DNA from: Dehalococcoidia bacterium
Lineage (GTDB): Bacteria; Chloroflexota; Dehalococcoidia; Tepidiformales; Tepidiformaceae
Direction: 5' to 3'
Length of the DNA stretch: 64,000 nucleotides
Assembly (NCBI GenBank): GCA_009839725.1
Contig: VXPF01000117.1
Location: 62,001-126,000, forward strand
The notes beneath the pieces are model-generated. The model saw only the letters and a program-made list of their open reading frames with translations, was not told where the DNA came from and did no database searches. This document shows, piece by piece, positions 36,556 through 44,680 of this stretch. The number at the start of each line of letters is the position of its first letter. Positions within the stretch are counted from its first letter, which is position 1. A program made the translations under genes and the position numbers.

Positions 36556-37326
36556 TTACTCGCCCTTGTCGAGCGCGCTCACACCCTCGACGAAGCGGCG
36601 GGCGTTGGGGTCGCGGTCGAGGTGGTAGCGGACCAACTCGGCGATGGCCGTTCGCAGCTCCCGCTGGACCTCGGGAGGGATGCCTACGGCGGCGAATTCG
36701 GCGGCGGTGGCGCGCCTCGCGAAGCGCAGCAGCTTGATCACGGGCACTGAGACGATCCGTCCGCCGCCCGCCTCGGGCCGGCACTCGCGGCAGACGAGTC
36801 CGCCCGCTGAGGGAGAGAGCAGCGTCTCCTCCTCGGGCAGGCGATCCCCGCAGGCCACGCAGCCGTCGATGTGCGGCTCGTAACCGAGGAGGGCGAGGAG
36901 GCGCAGCTCGAAGTGGCGCGTGACGGAAGCCCCCTTGCCGCCTTCGAGCAGCTCCAGGGCGTTCACGAGGAGGGCATAGAGCTCGGGAAGCGGCTCGCGC
37001 TCCTCGGTGAAGCGGTCGACGAGCTCGAGGCAGTAGAGCGCCTCGGCGCTGGCGTCGAGGTCCTCGCGCAGGCGCCGGTAGGCGTCGACGGTTTCGGCCT
37101 GGGTGAACACGTCGAGGCTGCGGCCGTGGGCGACGAGGACGCGGCTGCGGGTCAGCGGTTCGAGGTGGCCGCGCATGCGGCTGCGGGCCTTGCGCACGCC
37201 CTTCGCGATCGCCTCGAACTTGCCTTCGCTGCCGCTGAAGACGGTGAGAATGCTGTCGGCCTCGCCGAGATTGCGGCGGCGCAGGACGACTCCCTCGGCA
37301 CGGTAGACGCGGGGCCGCGCGGCCAC
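36556..37326 (-). CDS. recO: DNA repair protein RecO
   Basis: Loads RecA onto SSB-coated DNA with RecR. From GTG 37326, one base after the recR stop codon, with AGGAG upstream: 256 residues. N-terminal OB-fold RVYRAEGVVLRRRNLGEADSILTVFS, central helical part, and a zinc site CVACGDRLPEE...GGLVCREC near 180-205. The order dnaX-ybaB-recR-recO on one strand supports the call. Confidence 0.93.
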   Translation of the reverse strand: MAARPRVYRAEGVVLRRRNLGEADSILTVFSGSEGKFEAIAKGVRKARSRMRGHLEPLTRSRVLVAHGRSLDVFTQAETVDAYRRLREDLDASAEALYCLELVDRFTEEREPLPELYALLVNALELLEGGKGASVTRHFELRLLALLGYEPHIDGCVACGDRLPEEETLLSPSAGGLVCRECRPEAGGGRIVSVPVIKLLRFARRATAAEFAAVGIPPEVQRELRTAIAELVRYHLDRDPNARRFVEGVSALDKGE

Positions 37327-37327
37327 G

Positions 37328-37933
37328 CTACAGCTCCTGCCGCCCCTCGAGCGCGCGGGAGAGGGTGAGGTCGTCCATGTATTCGATGTCAGCGCCGCTG
37401 GGGAGGCCACGGGCGAGACGGGTGACGCGCACCCCGAGGGGCTGGAGGAGGCGCTGCACGTACATGGAGGTGGCCTCTCCCTCGAGGCTCGGATTGGTGG
37501 CCATGATGACCTCGGCCACCGCGCCCGCTTCCACGCGCCGCAGCAGCTCCTGGATGCGCAACTGTTCGGGGCCGACGCCGTCGATCGGGTTCAGCGACCC
37601 GTGGAGCACATGGTAGAGGCCGCGGAAGCCGCCGGTGCGCTCGACGACCAGCACATCGAGGGGCTGCTCGACGACGCAGACGAGGGTGCGGTCGCGTTGC
37701 TCATCGTCGCAGAGGGCGCAGGGGTCGCTCACGGTGATGTTGAAGCAGGACTCGCAGAGGACGACGCGCTCCTTCACGTCGGCGAGGGCCTGGCCGAGAG
37801 CGCGGGCGTCGTCCTCGGGGGCCCTGAGCACGTGGTAGGCGAGTCGCTGGGCCGACTTGGGGCCGATACCCGGGAGCTTGGAGAACTCCTGGATCAGGCG
37901 GGCGATCGGCTCGGGCGCGCCGGCCTCGGGCAC
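37328..37933 (-). CDS. recR: recombination protein RecR
   Basis: Ring-forming partner of RecO/RecF in gap repair. 201 residues: helix-hairpin-helix FSKLPGIGPKSAQRLAYHVL, zinc finger CESCFNITVSDPCALC, Toprim VVEQPLDVLVVERTGGFRGLYHVLHG and C-terminal Walker-like GLPSGADIEYMDDLTL. Starts seven bases after ybaB and ends one base before recO. Confidence 0.97.
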   Translation of the reverse strand: MPEAGAPEPIARLIQEFSKLPGIGPKSAQRLAYHVLRAPEDDARALGQALADVKERVVLCESCFNITVSDPCALCDDEQRDRTLVCVVEQPLDVLVVERTGGFRGLYHVLHGSLNPIDGVGPEQLRIQELLRRVEAGAVAEVIMATNPSLEGEATSMYVQRLLQPLGVRVTRLARGLPSGADIEYMDDLTLSRALEGRQEL

Positions 37934-37939
37934 GCCGCC

Positions 37940-38311
37940 TCAGCCGCCGAGTCCCGGCAGGTCGAGCCCGCCGGTGAACATGCCGAGGGAATCCGCCTGG
38001 AGCGCATTGGCGCGCTCGGCGGCATCGTGGATGGCGGCCAGCACGAGGTCCTCCAGCATCTCGACGTCTTCCGGGTCGACGACGTCGGGCTCGATGGCGA
38101 TGGCTTGGATCTTCTGCTCGCCATTCATAGTGACGCGCACGGCGCCGCCGCCGGCGGTGCCCTCGACGGTCTTGGCGGCAAGCTCTTCCTGCGCGCGCTG
38201 GAGCATGGCCTGGGCCTCGGCGAGCTGCCCCGCCTGGGCGCCGCCCCGGCCACGCTGGCCGCCGCCGCCTCCGCGACGCATGTACCGGTTGCGACCACTG
38301 CTCTTGGCCAT
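37940..38311 (-). CDS. ybaB: YbaB/EbfC nucleoid-associated protein with RG-rich N-terminus
   Basis: Small DNA-binding dimer conserved between dnaX and recR. 123 residues; the core begins near QLAEAQAMLQRAQEEL and contains VEGTAGGGAVRVTMNGEQKIQAIAI. Unusual is the first 30 residues, a glycine/arginine-rich extension (RNRYMRRGGGGGQRGRGG) not found in typical YbaB. Start overlaps the dnaX stop (TGATG). The tail, residues 100-123, is Gly/Leu-rich. Confidence 0.93.
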   Translation of the reverse strand: MAKSSGRNRYMRRGGGGGQRGRGGAQAGQLAEAQAMLQRAQEELAAKTVEGTAGGGAVRVTMNGEQKIQAIAIEPDVVDPEDVEMLEDLVLAAIHDAAERANALQADSLGMFTGGLDLPGLGG

Positions 38312-39819
38312 CAGGCGTTCTCCTCGGGGGGCTGGGGGCGTTGGGGAGGTTCGGGCGACTCGACGGGTTTCGCGCCCATCTCGCGCGCGGCGGCCGCCAG
38401 GTGGCCGCCCTTGGCGGGGCGGCTTGCGGGCGCGGTCCGCTCGATACGCTCGACCGCAAGGGTGACGGGGCGCTTCAGCAGCTCCTCCGCCTTCTGCTCC
38501 ACCAGGGTGCGTCCGTCGCTCGCGATCTTGTTCATGTGGATGGGATGGTAGAAGCCGAGCCGCAACTCGTCACCGTCCATCGCCAGCACCTTGCAGGAGT
38601 CGTTCAGCCAGGCGGCGAGGGCCGGCTGGGTCATCCGGCAGCGCTGGTAGAGCTCCCTGAGGAAGCGATCCTCGCGGCTTTCGCTGGCGGGGTCGCGACG
38701 ACGGGCCCGGGACCCGCGTTGCGGGCGCTGGCCGCCGCGGGTCGGCTGTCCGTTCGCAGCGGCGGCTGCCGGAGCGGCGGCGGGTTGGGCGGGGCCGAGG
38801 ACGGCGGCCGCACAGGCGACCTCAAGGGGCACGGGGCTACCGGGGTCGCGGCGGAAGTCGGCGGCGGCGAGCTCCGCCACCGCCGTCGTCAGGACGCCGA
38901 CGTCGGGCGTGCGCTCGCGGGCGGCCACGAGCAGGCGCTCGCGGAGGGTGTCGATGGCCTCGCGCGTGAAGCGGGCGATATCGAGGCCGTCGCCGGCGAC
39001 CTCGCGGGCGATCTCGAGAGCCGCGCCGAGATCACGGTCGGCGATGGCACCGGCGAGCTTCTCGGTGCGCTCGTCGCGCACGAGCCCGAGGGATTCGAGC
39101 ACGTCGTCGGTGCTCGGGGAGTTGCCGTACATGGAGGCGATCTGTTCGAGCAGGGTGATGGCGTCGCGGAGCGCGCCCCGCGCCTCGCGGGCGATGGCCA
39201 GGAGGCCTTCCTCGGGGAGGCTGTAGCCCTCCTCTCCGGCGATGAAGCGCAGGCGTTCGACCATCGCCTCGATGGGGATGCGGCGAAAGTCGAAGCGCTG
39301 GCAGCGGGAGGTGATGGTGGCGGGGATCTCGTGCAGCTCGGTGGTCGCGAGGATGAAGATGGCGTGGGGCGGGGGCTCCTCGAGCGTCTTGAGGAGGGCG
39401 TTGAAGGCGCCGGTCGTGAGCATGTGAACCTCATCGAGGAGGTACACCTTCCGCTCGAGGTCGCTTGGGGCGAAGGCAATCTTGTCGCGGAGCTCGCGCA
39501 CGTCGTCGATGCCGCGGTTGCTGGCGGCGTCCATCTCGATCAGGTCGAGGGCGGCGCCGCGGTTGATGGCGTCGCAGGAGGGGCAGGCGTTGCAGGGCTC
39601 GCCGCTCACGCGAGTCGTGCAGTTCACGGCCTTGGCGAGGATGCGGGCGGTGGTGGTCTTGCCGGTGCCGCGAGGCCCGGCGAAGAGGTAGGCGTGGGCG
39701 ACCTTATCCGTTACGAGGGCATTGCGAAGGGTCTCGACGACGTGGTCCTGGCCGACCACTTCCTCGAAGCCGCGTGGGCGCCACTTCCCGTAGAGCACCG
39801 TCCCTCCCCGGAGAGCCAA
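38311..39819 (-). CDS. dnaX: DNA polymerase III subunits gamma/tau
   Basis: Clamp-loader ATPase. 502 residues: GKWRPRGFEEVVGQDHVV, Walker A AGPRGTGKTTTARILAKAV, zinc module CTTRVSGEPCNACPSC, Walker B VYLLDEVHMLT and the SRC box TITSRCQRFDFRR. A Pro/Gln/Arg-rich linker near 350-385 separates the ATPase from a short tau-like tail. No obvious slippery frameshift site was noted. The ORF overlaps ybaB. Confidence 0.96.
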   Translation of the reverse strand: MALRGGTVLYGKWRPRGFEEVVGQDHVVETLRNALVTDKVAHAYLFAGPRGTGKTTTARILAKAVNCTTRVSGEPCNACPSCDAINRGAALDLIEMDAASNRGIDDVRELRDKIAFAPSDLERKVYLLDEVHMLTTGAFNALLKTLEEPPPHAIFILATTELHEIPATITSRCQRFDFRRIPIEAMVERLRFIAGEEGYSLPEEGLLAIAREARGALRDAITLLEQIASMYGNSPSTDDVLESLGLVRDERTEKLAGAIADRDLGAALEIAREVAGDGLDIARFTREAIDTLRERLLVAARERTPDVGVLTTAVAELAAADFRRDPGSPVPLEVACAAAVLGPAQPAAAPAAAAANGQPTRGGQRPQRGSRARRRDPASESREDRFLRELYQRCRMTQPALAAWLNDSCKVLAMDGDELRLGFYHPIHMNKIASDGRTLVEQKAEELLKRPVTLAVERIERTAPASRPAKGGHLAAAAREMGAKPVESPEPPQRPQPPEENA

Positions 39820-39874
39820 CGTACAGCGTTGACACGGGAGAGTATAGAACGGATGTCCCGCCGTGGATCACGAA

Positions 39875-39898
39875 GGAGGGGGCCGATCGGCCCCCTCC
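39875..39898 (-). terminator. terminator between the orphan riboswitch gene and dnaX
   Basis: GGAGGGGGCC, loop GATC, GGCCCCCTCC: a perfect 10-bp stem 57 bases after the stop of the 62-aa gene and 56 bases before dnaX. It would make the riboswitch transcript monocistronic. Because the repeat is symmetric it could work in either direction. Confidence 0.65.
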
Positions 39899-39954
39899 TC
39901 CCGTTGGTACCCAGACCGGAGCCTCGCCCGGGGCGAGGTCCCAGGTTGAGGCGG

Positions 39955-40143
39955 TTACGCCGCCCGATCGAGCTCCTTCCCCTGCAGGAAGACGTCGACG
40001 GGATGCAGCCCCGCTTCGCTGTCGCTGATGCGCTCCTTGTTGGAGCGCAGGGCCTGCCACTCCTTGCGGAATCGAGCCTTGGGCGAGTTCGCCTCGTGAA
40101 GGCGCCCCAGAAGGACCGCGCGGGCCAGTTCATACTCAGTCAC
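39955..40143 (-). CDS. 62-aa orphan protein downstream of c-di-AMP riboswitch
   Basis: I start at GTG 40143, six bases after GGAGGAG, giving VTEYELARAVLLGRLHEANS. The product is a soluble, highly charged, mostly helical 62-mer without signal peptide, membrane helix or cysteine (KARFRKEWQALRSNKERIS ... FLQGKELDRAA). The longer track frame (start 40221) adds arginine-rich sequence from the leader. The gene lies 164 bases after a ydaO-type aptamer and before a strong hairpin, so it seems to be the only gene controlled. I do not recognise the family; confidence rests on the ribosome site and context. Confidence 0.68.
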   Translation of the reverse strand: MTEYELARAVLLGRLHEANSPKARFRKEWQALRSNKERISDSEAGLHPVDVFLQGKELDRAA

Positions 40144-40279
40144 AGATACTCCTCCGATTGAGCAATGGCGGCGGCGCTCCCGCCACGGGAGCATCGCCAG
40201 GCGACGCCGTCGGGGTCCCACGACTGCTTGCGGCCGTTTCGGGTCTGGGCGTTCGCTGCGAACCGGAGTCGAAGCGATC

Positions 40280-40304
40280 GAGAGACCCCCACGTGAGGTC
40301 CCTC
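40280..40304 (-). promoter_or_regulatory. candidate expression-platform hairpin of the riboswitch
   Basis: On the minus strand GAGGGACC pairs with GGTCTCTC across a 9-base loop (one G-U). It begins directly after the aptamer P1 3' arm, where a terminator or antiterminator is expected. No clear U-tract follows. Confidence 0.45.
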
Positions 40305-40306
40305 CT

Positions 40307-40436
40307 ACGCCGGCGGGGTTAGCTGTCGGGCTACGACTGGAGGTGCCGTCCGCTTTCGCGGTACGCCCCTGAATGTGGCGGTTCCCCCGCTCCCCCGGAG
40401 GGGATTTGGCGGCAGCAGATGCTGCCCATCCAGCGT
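40307..40436 (-). promoter_or_regulatory. cyclic-di-AMP riboswitch aptamer (ydaO/yuaA type)
   Basis: The minus strand carries the conserved blocks of this class: CGGGGGAGCGGGGGAACC, AGGGGCGTACCGCGAAAGCGG and CCCGACAGCTAACCCCG. Outer stem P1 is ACGCTGG with CCGGCGT (one G-U), and GGCAGC-ATCT-GCTGCC forms an inner hairpin. c-di-AMP aptamers usually control cell-wall hydrolases, K+ or osmolyte transport. Here the next gene on the strand is a 62-residue orphan. Confidence 0.88.
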
Positions 40437-40480
40437 TTCAGGTCGCCCCGCAACAAGCAAGGGGCCGGCGCCACAGTGGG

Positions 40481-40798
40481 TCAGAAATGGAGCGCGAGCC
40501 AGACCGTGGGCTCGTCCGGGGCCGTCCAGGCGACGCGGTGGCGGCGGTGCGGGGGGATGTCGGTCCAGCCGCCGGCCTCCAGATCCAGCGTCTCGCCGTC
40601 ATCGAACTCGAGGCGGGCGCGGCCCTGAACGACGAGCACGAACTCGCGCCCGGGCTGGTCGTACCAGAACCCCTCGGGCGAGGCGTGCCCCGTAGAGACG
40701 ATGCGCTCGATGCGGACGCCGTCGCCCTCCACAAGCGTCTCGACCAGCTCTTCCGGGAGGTCCGGCGGGAGGTCGCGGAGGAGGTCGCCGGCGCTCAC
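40481..40798 (-). CDS. small cupin-domain protein
   Basis: Single-domain cupin of 105 residues. Motif 1 region YDQPGREFVLVVQGRARLEFDDG and motif 2 region GGWTDIPPHRRHRVAW are clear, with possible metal ligands Glu (REF) and His (PHRRHRV). Small cupins bind or isomerise sugars and other metabolites; no substrate can be named. The start overlaps the stop of the upstream isomerase-like gene by four bases, so the pair is coupled. Confidence 0.87.
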   Translation of the reverse strand: MSAGDLLRDLPPDLPEELVETLVEGDGVRIERIVSTGHASPEGFWYDQPGREFVLVVQGRARLEFDDGETLDLEAGGWTDIPPHRRHRVAWTAPDEPTVWLALHF

Positions 40799-41619
40799 CG
40801 GGAGGCTGCCAGCACCGTGCGGGCTGCATCGGAGGCGAGGCGGGCGCCCTCGTCGATGGGGTGGCCGCGGAGCCAGTCGCTGAAGACCTCGACGGCGGTC
40901 GGGCCTCGCCGGCCCGTCTCGTCGAGGATGCGGAGGAGGCCAGCCAGGTCGACATCGCCCTGGCCGGGGAGGAGGCGGTGGCCGATCGTCTCTGCGACGA
41001 CGTCGGGCGAGGGTTGGGCGGGGGCATCGCTGATCTGGAGGTGGATCACCTTCTCGCCGGGGATGGCGCGGAGCAGATCGGGGTCGGGGCCTGAGCGGAA
41101 CCAGTGCCAGGCGTCGAGGACGAGGCCGGCGTTGAAGCGTTCCGCATCACGGACGACGGGCCAAGCCGCAGCCAGGTTGGGGATGCCAGTCCAGGGAAGG
41201 AACTCGACGCCGAGCTGCTGCCCGTGGCGCGCGGCCACGTCGCAGGCGATGGCGAGGCCCTCGGCAGCGGCGGCAAGGTCTGTTGCCGGCTCCATGGTCA
41301 CCGCCAGCACGGTGTCAGCCCCCAGCTCCTCGGCGATGCCACAGATGCGGGCGGTTTGCTCGACGATGGCGTCGCGATCGCCGGGGCCGTTCGCCCAGGC
41401 GGTGATGTACTCCAGCATCGCGAGAACGACGCCCGCATCGTCGAGGAGGGCGCGCATGTCAGCGTGCGAGAGGCCCTCGGCGCGGGCCTCGTCGTAGTGC
41501 GACATCCACATGGAGATGCCCGCGAAGCCGTTCGCGCGGGCGGCGCGGACACGCTCGGCGAAGGGCGCGGTCTGGACCGCCCCGAGGCAGAGGACGAGGT
41601 CAGCGGGCGTCAGCACCAC
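40795..41619 (-). CDS. sugar phosphate isomerase/epimerase-like TIM barrel
   Basis: Xylose-isomerase-like barrel of 274 residues from GTG 41619, overlapping the methyltransferase gene by 20 bases; the longer track frame is its shadow. Metal-site segments are visible: TMEPATD, GVEFLPWTG, VLDAWHWFRSGPD, VIHLQISDAP and PTAVEVFSDW. Such proteins act on inosose, hydroxypyruvate or 2-keto sugars. Coupling to a cupin suggests a sugar-acid route, which is inference. Confidence 0.87.
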   Translation of the reverse strand: MVLTPADLVLCLGAVQTAPFAERVRAARANGFAGISMWMSHYDEARAEGLSHADMRALLDDAGVVLAMLEYITAWANGPGDRDAIVEQTARICGIAEELGADTVLAVTMEPATDLAAAAEGLAIACDVAARHGQQLGVEFLPWTGIPNLAAAWPVVRDAERFNAGLVLDAWHWFRSGPDPDLLRAIPGEKVIHLQISDAPAQPSPDVVAETIGHRLLPGQGDVDLAGLLRILDETGRRGPTAVEVFSDWLRGHPIDEGARLASDAARTVLAASR

Positions 41620-42445
41620 CGCTCTCCCAGGTAATGAGCAGGCCTTGGAGGGGCGGCCGCCAGGTGGGGAGCCACTCACCGCCGGGGCCGCGTTCGAACA
41701 GCTCGTCGAGGCGGGCGGCGACGCGCTCCGCCGCCCCGGCCGCGCCCGTCGCCTCAACGTCCTCGAGTGCGAAGGCGACGGCCTCCTCCTCGCTCGCGGG
41801 GTAGGCGACGCGCTCGGGCCAGGTGAAGGGCTCGGGAAGGAGGCGAACCTCCGGGAGGAGGCCGGCATCCCACATGACGGGCAGCAGCTCGCGATGGTCA
41901 GGGGAGCGGACCATCTCGACCCCGTGGGCGATGCGGAAGAGGCGGGCATTTCGGGCAGGGGGCGTAGGGCTCCAGATCCAGATGGCGGCGCGGCGTGAGG
42001 CGGCGCGGTCGAGCTTCAGCACGAACTCGTCGATCTCGCGCACGAAGTAGACGACATCGACGCTGATGACGAAGTCGCCCTCAGCCCCGGCATCGAGCCA
42101 GGGGGCGCGTTCGAGCGCGGCGGTCGTGATTCCGGCTTCCTCGGCGGAGGCGAGAAACTCATCGCCCATGCCCGGGGCGGGCTCGGCGTTGGTGAGGGCG
42201 CGGCAGCGCAGGGCGAGGGGCAGGCCGACGCGGCCTGCCCCGCCCCCCACGTCGACGACGTGGTCGTCGGGCCGGACGAGGGCCGCGATCTCGACGAGAT
42301 TCGCATCGAGGGGACGGTGCGGGTCGAAGCGGTAGGAGGGAGCGTGCTTGCTCCAGCGATCCGCATTGAGCTCGTCTAGTCCGAGCGCCTGGCGTTGCTC
42401 CCGCCGGGCGTCGATCAGGGACTGGTAGCGATCGAGGGCGGTCAT
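41600..42445 (-). CDS. class I SAM-dependent methyltransferase
   Basis: From ATG 42445 (MTALDRYQSLIDARR), 281 residues; the extra 54 residues in the track lack support. SAM motif I reads DHVVDVGGGAGRVGLPLAL, with post-I acidic residue in TNAEPAPGM and motif III-like DFVISVDVVYFV. The C-terminal half is helical and not diagnostic. It precedes the isomerase-like and cupin genes with an overlapping frame. Substrate unknown. Confidence 0.85.
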   Translation of the reverse strand: MTALDRYQSLIDARREQRQALGLDELNADRWSKHAPSYRFDPHRPLDANLVEIAALVRPDDHVVDVGGGAGRVGLPLALRCRALTNAEPAPGMGDEFLASAEEAGITTAALERAPWLDAGAEGDFVISVDVVYFVREIDEFVLKLDRAASRRAAIWIWSPTPPARNARLFRIAHGVEMVRSPDHRELLPVMWDAGLLPEVRLLPEPFTWPERVAYPASEEEAVAFALEDVEATGAAGAAERVAARLDELFERGPGGEWLPTWRPPLQGLLITWESGGADAR

Positions 42446-42488
42446 GACAGGGGCAGGATAGCCCGTCGACGGCGAGTCGTCGTTCGCG

Positions 42489-43235
42489 TTATGACGAGTC
42501 GTTGGCCGGCGAGCGCCGCGCTCGCAGGAGCGAATACACAAGCACGGCGAGCGTTGCCCCCACGACCGGCCCGACCCAGTAGATCCAGTGCGCGCTCCAC
42601 TCGCCACCGGCGATGGCGGGGCCGAGGGAGCGGGCGGGATTCATGGAGGCGTTGCCGACGGGACCCCAGGCAAGGATCGCGAGGCCGACGTAGGAGCCGA
42701 CCGCGATAGCGGCGAAGCTGCCCTGGGCCCGCTCGTCGGTGGCCACGCCCATGATCACGAGAGCGAGGAAGAAGGTGAGGATGACCTCGGCGAGGAAGGC
42801 GGCATCCACGCCGCCGATGCGAGGGGCGGTCGCCCCGGCGTCGCCGGCATCGCCCACGATGGCGACGATGGCGAGCCCCGCGAGGACGCTCCCGATGAGC
42901 TGCGCCACGACGTAGGCGAGGGCGCGGAGGGAGCCGATGCGGCCCGCCAGCCGGAAGGCCAGCGTCACGACCGGGTTGATGTGCGCGCCGGAGACGTGGC
43001 CCAGCGCGAAGATGGCGGCGACCACGACCAGGCCGGCGGCAAGCCCCATCCCCACGGGCGTGACACCGCCACCACTGGCAGCGTCCACGGCCACCGCGCC
43101 CGCGCTGAAGAACACGAGCGCGAACGTGCCAAGCACCTCGGAGAGCAGGGTGGCGGCTGCGCCACGGCGATCGCCGCGCCACTCCCGGTCGATCGCGGTT
43201 CCCGTCACGGCCTGCGCGAGGCTTCTCTCGGTCAC
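42489..43235 (-). CDS. aquaporin/glycerol facilitator (MIP family)
   Basis: Membrane channel of 248 residues from GTG 43235. Six hydrophobic helices and the two half-helix signatures are seen: GHVSGAHINPVVTLAF (NPV in place of the first NPA) and GNASMNPARSLGPA (canonical NPA). An about 28-residue hydrophilic N-terminus precedes helix 1. The aromatic/arginine filter includes the Arg after the second NPA. Water, glycerol or another small neutral solute may be carried. The track ORF to 44012 is mostly shadow. Confidence 0.93.
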   Translation of the reverse strand: MTERSLAQAVTGTAIDREWRGDRRGAAATLLSEVLGTFALVFFSAGAVAVDAASGGGVTPVGMGLAAGLVVVAAIFALGHVSGAHINPVVTLAFRLAGRIGSLRALAYVVAQLIGSVLAGLAIVAIVGDAGDAGATAPRIGGVDAAFLAEVILTFFLALVIMGVATDERAQGSFAAIAVGSYVGLAILAWGPVGNASMNPARSLGPAIAGGEWSAHWIYWVGPVVGATLAVLVYSLLRARRSPANDSS

Positions 43236-43296
43236 GGTCGCACACCCCCGGTGCGGCGACGGAGTATACGGACGCGATGTGGTCGGACGGCTGCGC

Positions 43297-44628
43297 TCAG
43301 CGGACGGACTCGTCGTACTTCGTGGCGATGTGGCCCTCGGCGACGAGGCGGTCGTACTCGTCGTCGGAGACACCCAGCAAGTCGCGGTAGACGTAGTCGT
43401 TGTCCTGTCCGAGGGCCACGGGGGGCCGGCGAATGCCACCCTCGGACGCGGGCAGGGCGTAGAGGGGTCCGGGGTAGAGGTACTCCCCGATGTCGTCCTC
43501 GATCTCGCAGGGCTGGTACAGATCGCGCGACTGGACGTGGGGGTCGGCGAGCACCCGCCATGCGTGGAGGACGGGCGCGGCGGGGATCCCCGCTTCCTGC
43601 AGGCGGTGGAAGAGGCGCTCATCCTCGAACTGGCAGGTCCACTCCGCCAAATTCGCGTCGAGGAGGTCGTGGTGGGCGGCGCGGCCGGCGCCGGTTGCGA
43701 GTTCGGGCGCGGCTGCCCAGGCGGGATCGCCCATGACGCCCCGGAGCGCCTCCCACTCGGCGTCGCTGGAAATGGTGATGGCGATCCAGCAGTCGTCGCC
43801 CTCGCCACCGTGGTCGGCGGGAAGGCAGGGGTAGAGGCCCGCGGGGGCGACGCCGTCGGCGGCGTAGATCGAGCGGTTGCCGATGGCGCGCTGCACGTTC
43901 CCGGTGAGGGCGTAGTCGAGGTACGCATGGGAGAACATGGCGACGGCGTTCTCGGCCTGGGCAAGCTCGATGAGCTGCCCCTCGCCAGTGTTGTTCCGAT
44001 GCCACAGGGCAAAGAGGACCGAGAGCGCGATCTGGGTGCCGCTCACGTAGTCGGCGGCGAAGACGCCGATGATGGGGTCGTCGCCCTCGTAGCCGCGCAG
44101 CATCTGGTGGCCCATGACGCTCTCGAGGTGGATGCCGAGGACGCGGGCATCGGAATAGTCGCCGCTCAGGCCGTAGCCGGAGGCGCGCACGAAGATGATG
44201 TCGTCGCGCTGTTCACGCAGCCACTCGTAGGTGATGCCGAGCTTCTCCATCGTTCCGGCGAGGCTGTTTTCGATGACCACGTCCGACTCGGCGATGACGC
44301 GCCCGAGGATCTCGCGGCCCTCGGGACGGCGGAGGTCGACGGTGAAGCTGCGCTTGTTCCGGAACATACCGACAAAGAGCGAGCAGTAGTTCCAGGAGCG
44401 TTCGCCGGGATCGTTGTTGGGGAAGCAGATGGTGGAGGGGTAGTTCTTGACCTCTTCGGGGGTGGGGTGGGCGCGCGATCCGCGCGTGAGCGGCTGCCAG
44501 ACGTACTGGTTCTCGGCCTTCAGCACCTCGGCGCCGAGGTCGCCGAGGATGGCGGTGGAGAAGGATCCCGCCCACACGCCCGTCAGGTCGACGACACGCA
44601 CGCCTTCAAGGGGGAGAGGAACGGTCAC
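43297..44628 (-). CDS. family III CoA-transferase (CaiB/BaiF type)
   Basis: 443 residues from GTG 44628 (ATG 44658 is possible, adding ten). N-terminal LEGVRVVDLTGVWAGSFSTAILGDLGAEVLKAE is diagnostic. NKRSFTVDLRRPEGREIL and SDVVIENS follow. In the active-site stretch GYGLSGDYSDARVLGIHLESVMG, the usual Asp of the Y-D motif is not at its normal place; a Glu follows instead, as seen in other divergent members. Likely moves CoA between organic acids. Adjacent HAD, LLM and decarboxylase-like genes suggest catabolism of small acids. Confidence 0.9.
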   Translation of the reverse strand: MTVPLPLEGVRVVDLTGVWAGSFSTAILGDLGAEVLKAENQYVWQPLTRGSRAHPTPEEVKNYPSTICFPNNDPGERSWNYCSLFVGMFRNKRSFTVDLRRPEGREILGRVIAESDVVIENSLAGTMEKLGITYEWLREQRDDIIFVRASGYGLSGDYSDARVLGIHLESVMGHQMLRGYEGDDPIIGVFAADYVSGTQIALSVLFALWHRNNTGEGQLIELAQAENAVAMFSHAYLDYALTGNVQRAIGNRSIYAADGVAPAGLYPCLPADHGGEGDDCWIAITISSDAEWEALRGVMGDPAWAAAPELATGAGRAAHHDLLDANLAEWTCQFEDERLFHRLQEAGIPAAPVLHAWRVLADPHVQSRDLYQPCEIEDDIGEYLYPGPLYALPASEGGIRRPPVALGQDNDYVYRDLLGVSDDEYDRLVAEGHIATKYDESVR

Positions 44629-44680
44629 GGCGCGCACCGTACGCCTCGATCGTGACAATCGCGAGTCCGCGCGGCGGGCG

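Noticed and set aside
38341-39819. Possible programmed frameshift in dnaX
   Set aside because: No A-rich slippery heptamer was seen; the gene reads through in one frame.
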